Of a stretch of DNA of 62,753 bases, positions 7,889-15,633 are shown in pieces. The DNA is from Seongchinamella sediminis (lineage in GTDB: Bacteria > Pseudomonadota > Gammaproteobacteria > Pseudomonadales > Halieaceae), in contig NZ_QRAN01000009.1 of assembly GCF_003457605.1 (NCBI RefSeq), positions 1-62,753 of the forward strand, read 5' to 3'. The translations under genes were made by a program, and so were the position numbers. Within the stretch, counting starts at the first letter, position 1. Every line of letters begins with the position of its first letter. The notes beneath the pieces were generated by a model. The model was not told the DNA's origin and did not search any database. It saw only the letters and a program-made list of their open reading frames with translations.

Positions 7889-8755
7889 CTATCGACCTAA
7901 ATACACAGCGCTGATCTGCTCGCGGGTATGGCCGAGTTCGCGACTGATGATGAGTCGTGCCTGGTGATCCAGCTTGCGTTGATCGGCGCTGAGACTGGCA
8001 GCGGTCGGCCCACCCGCGGCAGGACAGGCCCAGCCAGTCAATTGCTCAAAGCGTGACTGGGCGTAGGCATGGCGCAGTCCATGCAGCTTCGACAGCCCCG
8101 CTTGTGTGGTATGTCGCTCGTAGGCTCTCAACTGCTGGATATAGCTTTTCTGGGAAGGAATCAGGGATCCATTCCCGGCCAATCGGTGCGCACGATCCAG
8201 GACGGTTCGCTGGTCCTGACGGAGGATCGGCACGACGCGCGACTTGCCGCCCTTGGTCCAGGACGCCTTGAGCCGGATATGATCGCCCTGATCGGCGAAA
8301 CCGGGCATGAATTTGATTGCCTCCTCTCTTCGCAAACCGAAGGAACGCTGCAGCTCCAGGCTCATACGCACGTAGTCATCCTGGATACTGGTCAGTGCCT
8401 GGCTATCGACCGCGACCGCCTTAGACTCGTTACTGACGAATTGCCGGTCGGGGATGCCGTAGAACTCGTTCGAGCGGGCAATGACATTGCGCCGATCCAC
8501 TTTCGCTGCCCACCAGCGTAGGCAGTTCATGCGGTTCTTGATGGTACCGGCCGCCATGCCCTCACCGAGCCAGCGCTTTACCAGGGCATCCACATGCTTT
8601 GGCTTCAGGGATCGGGTGGTCATCCGCCGATACCCCATCTCCTGCAACTGATTCGCGATCTGGTTGAGCATACGCGCACGGTTGGCTTGCGTGCTGTAGC
8701 TGCCATCGCGGTTGCGTTTGCACAATTGTTTCAATTGGTAGTTCAGGTCTCTCAT
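7889..8755 (-). CDS. ICE-backbone tyrosine recombinase (Phage_integr_N/Integrase_1 type)
   Basis: A 288-residue tyrosine recombinase. The N-terminal core-binding half (RARMLNQIANQLQEMGYRRM, KHVDALVKRWL) is followed by the catalytic half with FGLRREEAIKF (first Arg), WTKGGKSR (Lys), HGLRHAYAQ (HxxR) and LGHTREQISAVYLG (His, nucleophile Tyr close to the C terminus). It is distinct from the tRNA-linked integrase at 18473 and is not next to an attachment site. Related genes sit at this place in other ICEs with unknown targets. The ATG at 8755, with GGAAG nearby, is preferred to upstream codons. Confidence 0.85.
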   Translation of the reverse strand: MRDLNYQLKQLCKRNRDGSYSTQANRARMLNQIANQLQEMGYRRMTTRSLKPKHVDALVKRWLGEGMAAGTIKNRMNCLRWWAAKVDRRNVIARSNEFYGIPDRQFVSNESKAVAVDSQALTSIQDDYVRMSLELQRSFGLRREEAIKFMPGFADQGDHIRLKASWTKGGKSRVVPILRQDQRTVLDRAHRLAGNGSLIPSQKSYIQQLRAYERHTTQAGLSKLHGLRHAYAQSRFEQLTGWACPAAGGPTAASLSADQRKLDHQARLIISRELGHTREQISAVYLGR

Positions 8756-9591
8756 CGTGTACTTCCATATCTGGTAAGTGTTTATGACCAACCGCAGGCA
8801 CGTAGCCTGACAGGGTCCGCCGAGGCGGAAGGGTCAAGGGACACTACTCCCCGTTCGACCTGATAAGCCTGGTCGCAGGCAACCTGGCTGCTCTTCTGTT
8901 GAAGATGGTGCCGGGTAAACCAAGGGCTCGAAGAGCCGTCGTTGATGGTGAGCGTTTCACCTCCTGTTTAATGGGCGGAACCATCGGTCCGCATGTTGAA
9001 AGAAACCGTCGATGTAACGGCGTGCTGAAAGTCGGCTGATTGCCAGCCGGATTTTTGGCGATAGCCAGGTTGAAGCGAGGACGACGTCCTGCAATTGAAG
9101 AAGCGTTGAAGATGAGCTGCAGCCGAGGCTGTGCGCCGTTGAAGCTCTGGCGACGCTGTTGTTGTTTCTGCCATTTTGGATGGCGAGGGCAACTTCCCCC
9201 ATCCACGTTACCGCCGTGGCCGCGTATGAAGCTCTCTGCGATGCATGGCCGCCAGTATAGCCAGACTGAATTCGCGCTGAACGCATCAATTCGAGCGCAA
9301 GCCGTAGTTGTTCCGGGCTCCGCCGCCCTCGTCACTACCCCGCTTCGCTCAGCAGTGACGAGGGCTTCTTACGCATCAACGCCCACGCCAGGTCTTCAAC
9401 CTGTCATGGCCGTCGAGCAGACAGAGTGGTTCGAGCCGTGGTTACAGTGGAACCATAGCCAAAACGAAGAGTAAGAAAGGCGCTGGCACTTAAAACGGGA
9501 AGCGCATTCAAGGAAACAGGCGAGAAGGTGCGGAGGAGGTGCCACTTTATCCCAAGTGGCCAGGGCAAGGAGCCGATTCTCGTCGGCGATA
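8756..9591. other. 836-bp stretch with no recognisable gene, containing hairpins
   Basis: No reading frame here has family resemblance or a convincing start. Inverted repeats visible are CAGGC/GCCTG (8795-8809), CCGCC/GGCGG (8817-8828), GGCTC/GAGCC (8925-8937), TGGTT/AACCA (about 9440-9455), CCCTCGTCACT/AGTGACGAGGG (9326-9364) and GCCACTT/AAGTGGC (9541-9560). The first two lie about 40 bases before the recombinase start and could form a leader. The region could hold a noncoding RNA, a transfer origin or decayed DNA; the sequence does not decide. Confidence 0.5.
9326..9364. repeat. Perfect 11-bp inverted repeat (hairpin)
   Basis: CCCTCGTCACT at 9326-9336 is the reverse complement of AGTGACGAGGG at 9354-9364, with a 17-base loop. 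It is followed on the plus strand by CTTCTTAC, a weak T-rich tail. It is the strongest hairpin in the gene-free region. It may terminate transcription or be part of a structured RNA or protein-binding site. Confidence 0.6.
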
Positions 9592-10017
9592 TCAATCTTC
9601 ATTGGGTAGCATGATCGTGACGACCGGTTCGCCGGCGTCGCCGGGGCCGACCATCAGTTTCAAGCTCACCTCCTGGGCTTCCGTGGATCGCCCGTCTTTC
9701 GGCACGCGATACAACGAGAATCGCAGCCGATCACCCGGCGTCGTCGCTGTTCGAATGGCGTAGAACGCCATGAACAGCACATCCCACAACCGGCCGGGCT
9801 CATCCTGGTAAACCTGAGAGTGGTTATCCCGCTCGGTCCAGGCGACACAGTCACACCACGCAGTGTGCGTGAGTGCGACTGGCCACTTGAATCCGGCTTC
9901 TTGTGCCATAGTGGTGACATCGATCAGCACACCGTCATCGATCGCCTGTGCACGGCTGTAGCTGGCGATCACAGGACCAAAGACGTCTTCCAACGATTGA
10001 GTTTCTGAATTGTTCAT
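9592..10017 (-). CDS. DUF6573-like ICE protein
   Basis: A 141-residue soluble protein with FGPVIASYSRAQAIDDGVLIDV, then AGFKWPVALTHTAWCDCVAW and a C-terminal LRFSLYRVPKDG. These are typical of a small family carried on plasmids and ICEs, and its function is unknown. The start at 10017 is chosen for the GGGAGA 8 bases upstream. The gene is preceded by a structured leader of the same type as those before radC and the DUF3577 gene (10049-10097), which suggests shared control. Confidence 0.75.
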   Translation of the reverse strand: MNNSETQSLEDVFGPVIASYSRAQAIDDGVLIDVTTMAQEAGFKWPVALTHTAWCDCVAWTERDNHSQVYQDEPGRLWDVLFMAFYAIRTATTPGDRLRFSLYRVPKDGRSTEAQEVSLKLMVGPGDAGEPVVTIMLPNED

Positions 10018-10048
10018 AAGGGTTCTCCCTGGAGAAATGAATAACAAA

Positions 10049-10097
10049 GCTCGGGGAGCACCTCCTACCCACTGGGGAAGAGGGACTCCCCAATGGG
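10049..10097 (-). ncRNA. radC-type structured leader before the DUF6573 gene
   Basis: Read on the minus strand, ACCC is followed by two consecutive hairpins: TGGGGA/TCCCCA with an 8-base loop, then GGG/CCC closed by CTCCCCGAGC. The element ends 31 bases before the start codon. Order, loop sizes and the GGGRA/TTCC/CTCC pieces match the leaders at 10646 and 11187. Resemblance to the Rfam radC RNA motif is from memory of its described structure. Confidence 0.55.
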
Positions 10098-10112
10098 TTG
10101 AACAAACGGCTT

Positions 10113-10628
10113 TTAAAGCAATCCGCTCTCGGCAAACGATAGCGATTCACCGGAAGTCACGATGAAATGATCCAGCACACGTATGTCCACCAGTGCCAGA
10201 GCATCTTTCAACCGCTGGGTTATCGCCTTGTCAGCATGACTGGGTTCAGCGATGCCGCTCGGATGATTATGAAAAAACAGCACCGCAGCGGCGTTGAGCG
10301 TCAGCGCCTGCTGTACCACCACACGGGGGTACACCGATGCGCCGTCAATCGTGCCTTGAAACAGCTCGGCTGCCTCGATGACGTGATGCCGGTTATCCAG
10401 ATACACGCAACCAAACACTTCCGCCTTCCGATCCGCCAACAACATCCGCAAATATTCACGGGTACGATTGGGGCTGGGCAGCTCGGTTCCTGGTCGATGC
10501 ATCTCCCCCAATACTGCGAGGGCTAATTGCAACAGGGATTGCTTTTCAAAGTCCGTCAGCGATGCGATTTTCAGCGCCGCCAAACGGTTTTTACTACTTG
10601 CCTTTGCAGGCGATGATTTAGAAGCCAT
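10113..10628 (-). CDS. radC: RadC-family JAMM/MPN protein
   Basis: A 171-residue ICE-borne RadC protein without the helix-hairpin-helix N terminus of chromosomal RadC. The metal-binding JAMM motif is intact: HNHPSGIAEPSHAD (about residues 118-131) plus an upstream Glu in VIEAAELFQG. RadC-like MPN proteins are common on mobile elements; a DNA-processing role is presumed but not demonstrated. AAGGAG lies 8 bases before ATG 10628, which sets the start. The leader at 10646-10694 belongs to the three-member set discussed in the findings. Confidence 0.9.
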   Translation of the reverse strand: MASKSSPAKASSKNRLAALKIASLTDFEKQSLLQLALAVLGEMHRPGTELPSPNRTREYLRMLLADRKAEVFGCVYLDNRHHVIEAAELFQGTIDGASVYPRVVVQQALTLNAAAVLFFHNHPSGIAEPSHADKAITQRLKDALALVDIRVLDHFIVTSGESLSFAESGLL

Positions 10629-10645
10629 GACTGGTCTCCTTTGAA

Positions 10646-10694
10646 GGCGCGGGGAGACCAATCCCGCGAGGAATAGGTTCCCTCGCTGGGTTGG
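10646..10694 (-). ncRNA. radC-type structured leader before radC
   Basis: On the minus strand, CCAACCCA leads into GCGAGG/CCTCGC (9-base loop) and then GCGGG/CCCGC, ending 17 bases before the radC ATG. Its position before a radC gene and its two tandem hairpins fit the described radC RNA motif, a proposed cis-regulatory RNA of mobile-element DNA-binding genes. Confidence 0.65.
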
Positions 10695-10733
10695 AAGATT
10701 GGCAGCATCGGTGGATGCTGCCAGGGTTTGCGG

Positions 10734-11159
10734 TTAGGCGACGGCGTTGCTGGTCGCTGACGTTCCCAGGAATGGCTTCCCGTCTACCTTGATCCATTGG
10801 AACCGCAGTAGACGGGACTTCAAGCCAACACCTGTCGTACCGGCACGCTCACCCTGTTTAAAAGTAAACGTTTGAGTCTGCAGATCACTAAGGTGAAATC
10901 CCACCAACACTTTCATGTCGGCTTCGACCGCAGGTATCAGCTGGCGCACCAGGTCCTTTGCTTCCTCGCCCGATACCACACAATCAAAGTGGGTATGCTG
11001 GACGTTGTCGGCTGGCCCTCGCAGTGCTGCGATTGTGACACTGAGAAAGGGAAATCCGTTCTCTGGCGTCACTTCGCGTACACGGTTGAGATAACCGATG
11101 CCGTGTATATCAAGATCGAAATACTTCGGTTTTTCAGACGTAGTTTGTCTACTGGTCAT
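10734..11159 (-). CDS. DUF3577 / STY4534-family ICE replication protein
   Basis: A 141-residue protein with FDLDIHGIGYLNRVREV, FLSVTIAALRG, HTHFDCVVSGEEAKDLV and a C-terminal RFQWIKVDG. This is the pattern of the STY4534 family, found next to single-strand-binding or topoisomerase genes in ICEs; its OB-like character suggests ssDNA binding (inferred). AAGGAG lies 8 bases before the ATG. A radC-type leader precedes it. Confidence 0.82.
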   Translation of the reverse strand: MTSRQTTSEKPKYFDLDIHGIGYLNRVREVTPENGFPFLSVTIAALRGPADNVQHTHFDCVVSGEEAKDLVRQLIPAVEADMKVLVGFHLSDLQTQTFTFKQGERAGTTGVGLKSRLLRFQWIKVDGKPFLGTSATSNAVA

Positions 11160-11186
11160 GACACATTCTCCTTGAACATTTTTGAA

Positions 11187-11232
11187 TGCCGGAGAACGCG
11201 ATTCCCTAGCGGGAAGTCGTTTCCCGGCAGGG
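11187..11232 (-). ncRNA. radC-type structured leader before the DUF3577 gene
   Basis: On the minus strand, ACCC precedes CGGGA/TCCCG (loop about 6) and a second hairpin GGGAA/TTCTCC, followed by GGCATTC. The element ends 27 bases before the start codon. It aligns piece by piece with the leaders at 10049 and 10646. Confidence 0.5.
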
Positions 11233-11348
11233 TGAGTAAAGTCAGGGCAAGCCCAGACGTTGGATTGACGGCAAAACCGCGATGTCGCTTACACAATCCG
11301 ATGACATCTTCTTTGCCACTGAGACCGCAGTGGCCACGTACAAAGTCG

Positions 11349-12425
11349 TTACGCCTCCCTCGGGGGGACATTGCAGACAAACTGCAGGTACTTGAGCATG
11401 CCACGTGCATTGGCAAAGGCGGCATGGTCGGCAATTGTCTGGTTAGGAAACCAGTTGGCAATATCGTCAGACAATGCCGCACTGCCACCCCCGACGAACA
11501 GCACCCGGTCCAGCTCCACCCCAAGCCCGAGCTTGCGGCGCGTTTCCGTGTAGAGCCTTTCCACCAACTCCCGTTTCGCCGCCTTCACCAGGTCAGAAAC
11601 GTCGTGATCCTTCCCGTGAAGTCGTAATCTGTGCGTTTCAACGGCCCTGGCAATGCTTTGCTCACCCAGCTCATCGACATCAAATAGTTCCTGAACACCG
11701 TTCGCTACACGTACCTTGACGTTGAGCATACCGCGATTCAGAGAGCCCGACGATTCGTGGACAATGCCCTGATCCCGGACCACCACATAGTCAGTCGTCC
11801 GGCCACCGATATCGATAATGGCAATGGGCGCGTTCACGCGATCGGCATCAAGCGTTACGCCATCGTCGGACGTCACGATCACGAAGTCATACCAGGCAGC
11901 CAAAGCCTCCGGAATCACCTCGTGAAACGCGATACTGGTTTTGAGTGTTCGCTGCGCTGACGCGTGCGAAACGACAGGCTCTACCGTCAATTTCAAGCCG
12001 TCTCTCTTTGCCTCGATCGCCTTTCGCCGTTGCTGACCATCATTGCGGTAGAAAGCCGAGACCGGCAATCCGGTGACCACGTGCACAGAACGGCCCGAGA
12101 GGCCCGATTGTTGTAATGCATGTTGAACGATCACCCGGTTCAGTGCCGAACCCGGGTATTCATTGAATTGGGTTGGCTCCCCATCCACCGCGCCGACGGA
12201 ATACACGCTGCCATCGGTTTCGTACTCAAAGATCTTTTGTTCTTTCTCCCGAATCCAGGTGACGCCCGCTGACCCCATCCGCGCCCGGGAAGGCACCGCG
12301 ACAAGACGTCCGCTAGGTAGTGCTACTTTGGTGTACGCATAACCGTCATCCAAGCCTACCGGAACGACTTCCATGGGGTCGATCAGTTCATCGTCAGTAT
12401 ATTTTTCATCGGTTAGTTCGGTCAT
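11349..12425 (-). CDS. parM: ParM/StbA-like actin-fold partition ATPase
   Basis: A 358-residue member of the actin/Hsp70 fold. Nucleotide-binding pieces are GLDDGYAYTKVA (phosphate 1), VVTGLPVSAFYR, AIIDIGGRTTDYVVV (phosphate 2, about residues 185-200) and VLFVGGGSAALSDDI (adenosine motif, about 310-325). ParM filaments push plasmid copies apart; on an ICE they would stabilise the excised or replicating form. AAGGA lies 8 bases before ATG 12425. A small ParR-like gene lies 32 bases upstream and ParB is encoded in the same block. Confidence 0.88.
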   Translation of the reverse strand: MTELTDEKYTDDELIDPMEVVPVGLDDGYAYTKVALPSGRLVAVPSRARMGSAGVTWIREKEQKIFEYETDGSVYSVGAVDGEPTQFNEYPGSALNRVIVQHALQQSGLSGRSVHVVTGLPVSAFYRNDGQQRRKAIEAKRDGLKLTVEPVVSHASAQRTLKTSIAFHEVIPEALAAWYDFVIVTSDDGVTLDADRVNAPIAIIDIGGRTTDYVVVRDQGIVHESSGSLNRGMLNVKVRVANGVQELFDVDELGEQSIARAVETHRLRLHGKDHDVSDLVKAAKRELVERLYTETRRKLGLGVELDRVLFVGGGSAALSDDIANWFPNQTIADHAAFANARGMLKYLQFVCNVPPREA

Positions 12426-12457
12426 GGAGTACATCCTTGCTTCTGTCTTGAGAGTCT

Positions 12458-12853
12458 TTATTCGCCGATCACCCGTCTCAGATGGGCAAAGGGCTTACCG
12501 ACAGGCTCTTTGGGCAGTGGATCGGGGTTTAGAACAGTGTTATCAAAGGCGTGGCCTTGTTTGGTTTCTTCGCTGGGCATATCCGCCGAATGGTGATGGT
12601 TCGTTTCGATTAGGTGACAACCCTCCATCACGGTGCGCGTACTCCACGCTCGCGAAGTTAAATTGGGGGCAGGCAAAATTTGCTCAGATTTGATGACCTG
12701 GCATTCACTACGAAATCCTATCGAAAGAAGTTGCCTCAACCACTCGTTTTGTCTGTCCCTGGGTAGACGCTGTAAACGATGTAACAGAATCGCTTCGAGG
12801 GGTATCCGCCGATCGAGGGATAGGCTGATCTGCTGGAGCGAGCTGGCGCCCAT
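12458..12853 (-). CDS. Small ParR-like DNA-binding protein, putative partner of ParM
   Basis: A 131-residue protein. The N-terminal 45 residues (LSLDRRIPLEAILLHRLQRL, RQNEWLRQLLSIGF) resemble the ribbon-helix-helix-type start of small ParR/StbB adaptors in ICEs. The C-terminal half is polar and divergent. It lies 5 bases after the TIGR03761 gene and immediately before parM, the position of an adaptor linking ParM filaments to a centromere-like site. The role is inferred from size, start and place. Confidence 0.6.
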   Translation of the reverse strand: MGASSLQQISLSLDRRIPLEAILLHRLQRLPRDRQNEWLRQLLSIGFRSECQVIKSEQILPAPNLTSRAWSTRTVMEGCHLIETNHHHSADMPSEETKQGHAFDNTVLNPDPLPKEPVGKPFAHLRRVIGE

Positions 12854-12858
12854 GGCGA

Positions 12859-13599
12859 CTAAGCCCCATCTCCGGCCTGGCGGGCGCTGCCTTCGATTTG
12901 CCGATACACCAACGGGCGCAGGGCAGGTAGCCGCTCACCGCGCAGGATGTCGTCCGGCAGGTCACCCATCCGCTCTCTTGCCTTGATGGCCACGGGTGTT
13001 TGTTGTCGAACGTCCTGTCGGCAAATATCCAGGCAGTGATACCCCAGTGGCAAAGCAAAAATCCGGCGCACCCAGCGGCCACTACCCGCGACCTGCTCGA
13101 CCAGATCCGTCGGCATCTCGATACCCAGATGACGCAAGGTCCTATCTGCACACATCAACTGGTCATACTCGCCCAGCAACTGCGCCGCACGAAAGGCGTA
13201 CGGGTTGGCAAACTGCAACGATACCCGCTGGGGCCGGCTCGATTGCGCCACAACGAACTCCAGCGAGCTGCTGGGTGTGGCCATAAGCGCAGCCATCCTT
13301 TGCTGCAGGCCCCCAAGCTGAGCACGGATATCGGCAATACCCTCCTCCACTTTGAGTAGCCACCAGTCTGCGTAGGGGTCGTCGAAGCGAATGGCGTGCC
13401 ATAGGAATTTCAGGCGATCGGCGAACCCGATCAGGCCGATGATAGCGGGCTTGCCATCGGCAGCCCGTCGACCGCGAATGAGGCCATGAGCCTGGTACGT
13501 CTGGATCGTCAACCAGACGTCACCCTGCAGTGCCCCCAGCTCTGACTCAGGTAGCCCGGAATCTGTGTTTTGGCGGTGCAGCTCGGCGCCTGAACTCAT
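12859..13599 (-). CDS. ICE protein, PFL_4669/TIGR03761 family
   Basis: A 246-residue protein with conserved blocks LGALQGDVWLTIQTYQAHGL, RLKFLWHAI, DDPYADWWLLKVEE, PYAFRAAQLLGEYDQLM and a C-terminal LRPLVYRQIEG. This is the pattern of a family found in ICE replication blocks; its biochemical role is unknown. GGGAG stands 8 bases before ATG 13599, so that start is preferred over in-frame ATGs at 13605 and 13614. A short imperfect palindrome (13714-13732) lies in the 185-base gap upstream. Confidence 0.85.
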   Translation of the reverse strand: MSSGAELHRQNTDSGLPESELGALQGDVWLTIQTYQAHGLIRGRRAADGKPAIIGLIGFADRLKFLWHAIRFDDPYADWWLLKVEEGIADIRAQLGGLQQRMAALMATPSSSLEFVVAQSSRPQRVSLQFANPYAFRAAQLLGEYDQLMCADRTLRHLGIEMPTDLVEQVAGSGRWVRRIFALPLGYHCLDICRQDVRQQTPVAIKARERMGDLPDDILRGERLPALRPLVYRQIEGSARQAGDGA

Positions 13600-13784
13600 T
13601 GACATCGCTCCCATGCAAGCTCGTTTCTGTCGTGCTATGAATCCACGATTCGCAACACGAGACCATTGGATATCCATCCGACCACTGCGTGGCTTTCATG
13701 GGTGACGGATCAAGTGGTTCCAGTGGAAACACCAGAGCGGGCGTCGAACGCCATTATTACTGCCAGGGTGACGCGGCGAATGAT

Positions 13785-15041
13785 TCAGGTGTCTTCGTTC
13801 AACGAAGCTCGCAACTTGGCCAGTTGCTCCCGGCCATAGGCCTGGGAGCGTTCTCGTTCCTCAGCAGTTCTGGCTTTTTGGGCTTCGTCCTCAGGTGGCG
13901 GCGCGTGATGTACACGCTCCTGCCTGGCTTCAACCACTTTGATGCCAAGATTAGGCACGAATTCGCCTTGTTGTGCGGCCTTACACAGGGAGTGTAAAAA
14001 TCGTAGCTCGTCGTAGACCGGTTTCATCCCTTTTTGCTCGGACGCCAGTCGGCCCTGGAGTTCATCGAGCACCAGCTGACGATCATCAGGGTCGATCATC
14101 GCAAGATATCGATCCGCCAGGTGTTTCTGGTTCTCTGACAGTCGCGGTGGATAAATCAAAGTTTGGTCCGACGGCAGGGGGATGGGTTGATCGGAGTCTG
14201 AAAATCCTTTTCTCTCATTGTTGGTATTTGGTGTAGTGGTTGTTGTAGTTGTTTTTTTATAATCACTACTACAACGACTCCCGTAGTGTTCTCGTTCCTC
14301 CGCCTTTGAATTTTGGTGCTGGTCAGATTGCCCAGATATTCTGGTTTCTGACGGCTTATTCAGCTGATCGAGGCTGGCGGCATGAAATGTGAAATAGCGA
14401 CCTTGCTGGTCGTGGTTTCCGCGGCTATCTGAGAGTTGCTGAGTGGCCTGCAATCGGCGTTCAATGGCTGACTCCTGCCGGCCGAGGTATTCTTCCTGTT
14501 GAATATCCCTATCCAGGCTCTCTAGCACCGCCTCGGCCACCCGTCGAACACGCGCATGGTGGTGCTCCTGGGATTGTGTGACGAAGGCCATGTAGGCCTC
14601 ATCCAGGTACAGGGCATCCGCCAGCGGCAAAGGCTCATCATGGAGGCTGTAGACATTACCGGTGAAGCGACCACTCTTCTGACGCACTTTAGCGCACAAG
14701 GTCAACCAACGCGTAAGGCGCAGGATCGCTATGGCGCGGGAGACCGTCGATGTGGAAGAAACGTTGGTTTTTCTGGCAATGGTATCGTAATCGGGAAAGG
14801 CCGTTCGCCCACCGGTCTTCCGGGCATGTAGCATGATGACCATCCATACCAGCTTGTCGACCGGCTCCAGTACCGGATCCTGGATGACCAGGGCGGGCAC
14901 CGCCTGATGCCAGTTACCCACAAACAACATGGCATCCGGCGACGATGAATCACTTTGTGTCCGAACTTTGGCAATGGTCGCCTGGATTAGTGCATCGAGC
15001 GCAACGGTTTCTGGACGCAATCCGTCCTCATCATGGGCCAT
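13785..15041 (-). CDS. STY4528-family ICE replication-associated protein
   Basis: A 418-residue protein. The N-terminal third looks like a replication-initiator winged-helix region (VDKLVWMVIMLHARKTGGRT, FPDYDTIARKTNVSSTSTVSRAIAILRLTRWL). A low-complexity linker with seven consecutive Thr encoded after an A7 run (around 14250) follows, then a C-terminal domain that may bind a helicase or primase (YPPRLSENQKHLADRYL, LDELQGRLA). Members sit with DUF2857 and ParB in PFGI-1/SPI-7 islands. Start 15041 is provisional; an in-frame GTG at 15083 is possible. It overlaps DUF2857 by 11 bases. Confidence 0.78.
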   Translation of the reverse strand: MAHDEDGLRPETVALDALIQATIAKVRTQSDSSSPDAMLFVGNWHQAVPALVIQDPVLEPVDKLVWMVIMLHARKTGGRTAFPDYDTIARKTNVSSTSTVSRAIAILRLTRWLTLCAKVRQKSGRFTGNVYSLHDEPLPLADALYLDEAYMAFVTQSQEHHHARVRRVAEAVLESLDRDIQQEEYLGRQESAIERRLQATQQLSDSRGNHDQQGRYFTFHAASLDQLNKPSETRISGQSDQHQNSKAEEREHYGSRCSSDYKKTTTTTTTPNTNNERKGFSDSDQPIPLPSDQTLIYPPRLSENQKHLADRYLAMIDPDDRQLVLDELQGRLASEQKGMKPVYDELRFLHSLCKAAQQGEFVPNLGIKVVEARQERVHHAPPPEDEAQKARTAEERERSQAYGREQLAKLRASLNEDT

Positions 15042-15633
15042 TCTCGGCAACCCGCTCGGCAGGTATGTAGCCGACGCTTTCACCGTACGTTTCCCAACGC
15101 TGCACCAGCGCCCACAGCGATCGCAGCCCGATACCCGTTTGTCGCTGCAGGTCGAGATAGTCCGCAGCGGCCAAGGCGTTTTTGTCTTCCCCTGTCAGGC
15201 GTTCTTGCCAGGCATACCAGAGCCTGTGGGTATCCGCTTCGTCCAGCTCGGGCGGCCTACCCACCGCCGGCGCCAGCGTCAACAATCGGCGCCAGCGGGT
15301 GTATTCCCGCGAACTCAAACCGAACAGCTGTTGCATCATCTCCAATGGCGCGTCGGCAACCAGCAGTTCACGCTGCAGATCTTCGGATTCTCGCTGATGC
15401 TGAAGGTGTTCCAGCATCGGCCAGAAGACATCCCGATTAAGGCCGATCTGCAGGCAATGCACCCGCAGCGTGTCGACTCGATAGAGATCAGCCAGGCTCA
15501 TTGCTTTCAGGGCATCCAGCTCTTTGGGGCCAAAATTCATCGTCCGTAGCGCCTGCTGGTCCCCCTCCGCCAGACATCGCATGGCATATAACAGAACGGC
15601 GGTAGTGAGATCCCCCTCTTTATTGGATGACAT
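15031..15633 (-). CDS. DUF2857 ICE protein (STY4526-like)
   Basis: A 200-residue helical protein with VLLYAMRCLAEGDQQALRTM, LDALKAMSLADLYRV, MMQQLFGLSSREYTRWRRLL and RLWYAWQ. This matches the DUF2857 family, always placed between ParB and the STY4528 gene in these islands. The SREYTRWRR segment may be a DNA-binding helix (inference). The start at 15633 follows AGGG by 8 bases and overlaps parB by 14. Confidence 0.82.
   Translation of the reverse strand: MSSNKEGDLTTAVLLYAMRCLAEGDQQALRTMNFGPKELDALKAMSLADLYRVDTLRVHCLQIGLNRDVFWPMLEHLQHQRESEDLQRELLVADAPLEMMQQLFGLSSREYTRWRRLLTLAPAVGRPPELDEADTHRLWYAWQERLTGEDKNALAAADYLDLQRQTGIGLRSLWALVQRWETYGESVGYIPAERVAENGP

Noticed and set aside
9396-9602. 68-codon minus-strand frame after the DUF6573 gene
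   Set aside because: No ribosome site of quality and an irregular Trp/Cys/His-rich product unlike a conserved protein.
14240-14280. Programmed frameshift at the A7 run in the STY4528 gene
   Set aside because: The zero-frame codons are AAA AAA preceded by T, not a standard X XXY YYZ site, and the frame continues normally to the conserved C-terminal domain.
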